Shown piece by piece: positions 6,401-7,268 of a stretch of DNA of 7,268 nucleotides. The notes beneath the pieces were generated by a model. The model was not told the DNA's origin, did not search any database, and saw nothing but the letters and a program-made list of their open reading frames with translations. Numbering within the stretch: position 1 is the stretch's first letter; every line of letters starts with the position of its first letter. A program made the position numbers and the translations under genes. The DNA is from Candidatus Eiseniibacteriota bacterium (GTDB taxonomy: Bacteria; Eisenbacteria; RBG-16-71-46; JABDJR01): assembly GCA_013003415.1 (NCBI GenBank), contig JABDJR010000181.1, forward strand, positions 1 to 7,268, given 5' to 3'.

Positions 6401-6445
6401 CTTGAGGTCCGCGGGAGATTATTCCCCGGGTCAAACACTGAGAGT

Positions 6446-6535
6446 ACTCGGGAGGACCTCAGGTTGTGGGGAGATTACTGCCACTGGATTTCGCCCTTCT
6501 CACAACCTGAGTCAATCCCTCCCGAGTCTTCTTTT
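6446..6535 (+). terminator. Terminator-like hairpin in the leader
   Basis: Two perfect stems of 10 bp (6446-6455 with 6518-6527) and 11 bp (6458-6468 with 6501-6511) stack across a small internal loop, enclosing a 32-nt apical loop. The T-rich run CTTCTTTT (6528-6535) follows directly. The long apical loop and interrupted T-run make it weaker than a textbook terminator. It stands between 5' leader and start codon, so termination here would be conditional rather than the end of an upstream gene; the upstream gene runs the other way. Confidence 0.5.
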
Positions 6536-6538
6536 GGA

Positions 6539-6543
6539 AAGGA
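6539..6543 (+). promoter_or_regulatory. Shine-Dalgarno of the surface-protein gene
   Basis: AAGGA, 7 nt before the ATG at 6551. The intervening bases (ATCTCCCC, 6543-6550) are complementary to GGGGAGAT at 6468-6475, so access to this site may depend on leader folding. Confidence 0.6.
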
Positions 6544-6550
6544 TCTCCCC

Positions 6551-7268
6551 ATGCGGTCTCTACGCACTCATCTCAACCCTCGTTGGATTTCTCTCTCATT
6601 GGCCCTGTCCTTCGCGCTTGCTTTGAATGCGCTCGCCGAGGCGCCCAAAACCATGAATGCACAGGGTGTATTGCGTGACGGTTCCGGAGCGGCTGTTGCA
6701 GACGGAGACCACACGGTGGTTTTCAAGCTGTACGAAACTGCAACCGGGGGGAGCGCAATTTGGGAAGAATCGCAACTCATCAGCACTTCCAATGGACTTT
6801 TCAACGCGGTTCTGGGCAACACAACATCGTTGGCGGGACTCGACTTTGAATCGCCCTACTACATGTCAATGGCGGTGGATGGGGGCAGTGAAATGTCGCC
6901 CCGCATTCCGCTGACGGCTGTGGCCTACAGCTTTCTTGCTCACAACGTGAGCGATGGTTCCGTAACGAGTTCGAAAATCGTGGACGGAGCGGTTAATGGT
7001 CTCAAGCTTGCAGACGACGCGGTGAGCACCTCAAAAATGGAAGACGGTGCGGTGACATCGAGCAAACTTGCCTCGGACGCTTCGGTGCTCAGCCTGAACA
7101 CCTTGAAGGGCGATGTAACCCTGGCTGCAAGTGGTGGTGCCACCATCCAAACCGACGGCAACACCATCATGATCAACGCCGGATCGGGTACGGGAACCGA
7201 AGCCGGTGTTCAGGGCATTCAGAATACGGATGGCACCATGACGGTTGCCGATGCGAACGGCCCCACGG
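6551..7268 (+). CDS. Secreted repeat-containing surface / tail-fibre-like protein, 5' part
   Basis: The gene is open to the window edge: 239 complete codons are visible with no stop. Residues 1-29 form a signal peptide (RSLR n-region, hydrophobic core about 14-27, cleavage ALA-E at 29/30). Residues about 35-130 match a beta-rich module I recall from many large secreted proteins: an opening QGVLRDGSGAAVADG (38-52), then VVFKLYETATGGSAIWEE, an NGLFNAVLG strand, and PRIPLTAVAYSFLA (117-130). Four decapeptide repeats of the form DGAVTSSKL follow (135-174; Lys at 142, 152, 162 and 172). Next comes LKGDVTLAASGGATI...GNTIMINAG (185-211), a tail-fibre-like motif. Such proteins are typically long, exported and possibly trimeric or adhesive. 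The start is the ATG with AAGGA 7 nt upstream, preceded by the leader RNA. Function beyond surface structure is inference. Confidence 0.82.
   Translation, partial: MRSLRTHLNPRWISLSLALSFALALNALAEAPKTMNAQGVLRDGSGAAVADGDHTVVFKLYETATGGSAIWEESQLISTSNGLFNAVLGNTTSLAGLDFESPYYMSMAVDGGSEMSPRIPLTAVAYSFLAHNVSDGSVTSSKIVDGAVNGLKLADDAVSTSKMEDGAVTSSKLASDASVLSLNTLKGDVTLAASGGATIQTDGNTIMINAGSGTGTEAGVQGIQNTDGTMTVADANGPT
6953..7072 (+). repeat. Four 10-residue (30-bp) coding repeats
   Basis: Residues 135-174 of the surface protein are four decapeptides beginning with Asp and carrying Lys at position 8: DGSVTSSKIV, DGAVNGLKLA, DDAVSTSKME and DGAVTSSKLA. The DNA copies are diverged, so this is an old, protein-level repeat rather than a recent expansion. 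Confidence 0.8.

Larger units (their letters stand above)
6401..6550 (+). promoter_or_regulatory. Putative structured leader RNA with mutually exclusive hairpins
   Basis: Hairpin A: CTTGAGGTCC (6401-6410) pairs with GGACCTCAGG (6454-6463), ten pairs with one G-T. Inside it, CCCGGGT (6425-6431) pairs with ACTCGGG (6446-6452). Hairpin B uses the same 3' strand as its 5' strand: ACTCGGGAGG (6446-6455) with CCTCCCGAGT (6518-6527), and CTCAGGTTGTG (6458-6468) with CACAACCTGAG (6501-6511). A and B cannot form together. The motif GGGAGATTA occurs at 6413-6421 and 6469-6477, and both copies can pair with ATCTCCC just before the start codon. The layout suggests switching of transcription or translation of the surface-protein gene. 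The ligand or signal is unknown, and I do not recognise a known riboswitch core. Confidence 0.55.

Noticed and set aside
6438..6443. CTGAGA in the leader, as found in TPP riboswitches
   Set aside because: The surrounding TPP aptamer elements are missing; a six-base match alone is expected by chance.
6478..6486. CTGCCACTG in the leader loop, resembling the GCCACTG part of cobalamin riboswitches
   Set aside because: The other conserved cobalamin elements, including the following GGGAAGG-type sequence and B12 box, are absent and the region is far too short.
6402..6626. 74-codon plus-strand frame across the leader
   Set aside because: It covers the hairpin region and overlaps the surface-protein start in another frame; the translation shows no domain and the hairpins explain the sequence better.

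Overview
The window reads as an ordinary stretch of a Gram-negative bacterial chromosome of moderate GC content. Five of the seven largely or fully visible products carry export signals: four look like Sec signal peptides and one is a lipoprotein signal. The mix of a di-heme peroxidase lipoprotein, a periplasmic UshA-like phosphoesterase, a metzincin-TPR protein and a large repeat-bearing surface protein suits environmental phyla such as Eisenbacteria, Krumholzibacteriota, Myxococcota or other delta-like lineages. That placement is inference only; nothing in the sequence fixes the taxon.

Layout, left to right. The 3' end of a type I glutamine synthetase gene (1-231, +) is followed by about 190 bp of structured spacer holding a nested inverted repeat (288-346) and an intrinsic terminator (356-393). 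Next come a secreted, metal-site-degenerate metallophosphoesterase (422-1369, +) and a convergent nitrilase-family carbon-nitrogen hydrolase (1366-2121, -), whose stop codons overlap. A short divergent spacer leads to an exported protein of unknown function (2180-3295, +). A perfect 13-bp bidirectional terminator (3357-3386) separates it from a convergent di-heme cytochrome c peroxidase lipoprotein gene (3406-4839, -). Divergent from that is a HExxHxxGxxH metallopeptidase with TPRs (4883-5911, +), which runs tail to tail into a YbjQ/UPF0145 family gene (5925-6239, -). A 311-bp non-coding region (6240-6550) follows. It ends in an elaborate hairpin leader in front of the 5' part of a secreted repeat-containing surface protein (6551 to the window end, +).

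The genes alternate in strand, so almost every one is its own transcription unit and no operon is evident. There is no sign of mobile elements, CRISPR arrays, tRNA or rRNA. A common theme is cell-envelope function (periplasmic phosphoester or redox chemistry, proteolysis, surface structure), but the sequence does not show that the products work in one pathway.

The most interesting element is the leader at 6401-6550. Two long stems share one strand and are therefore mutually exclusive; the downstream one ends in a T-rich run. A 9-nt motif (GGGAGATTA) occurs twice, and both copies can pair with the bases just upstream of the start codon. This has the geometry of an attenuator, riboswitch or RNA thermometer. 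I do not recognise it as a known class.
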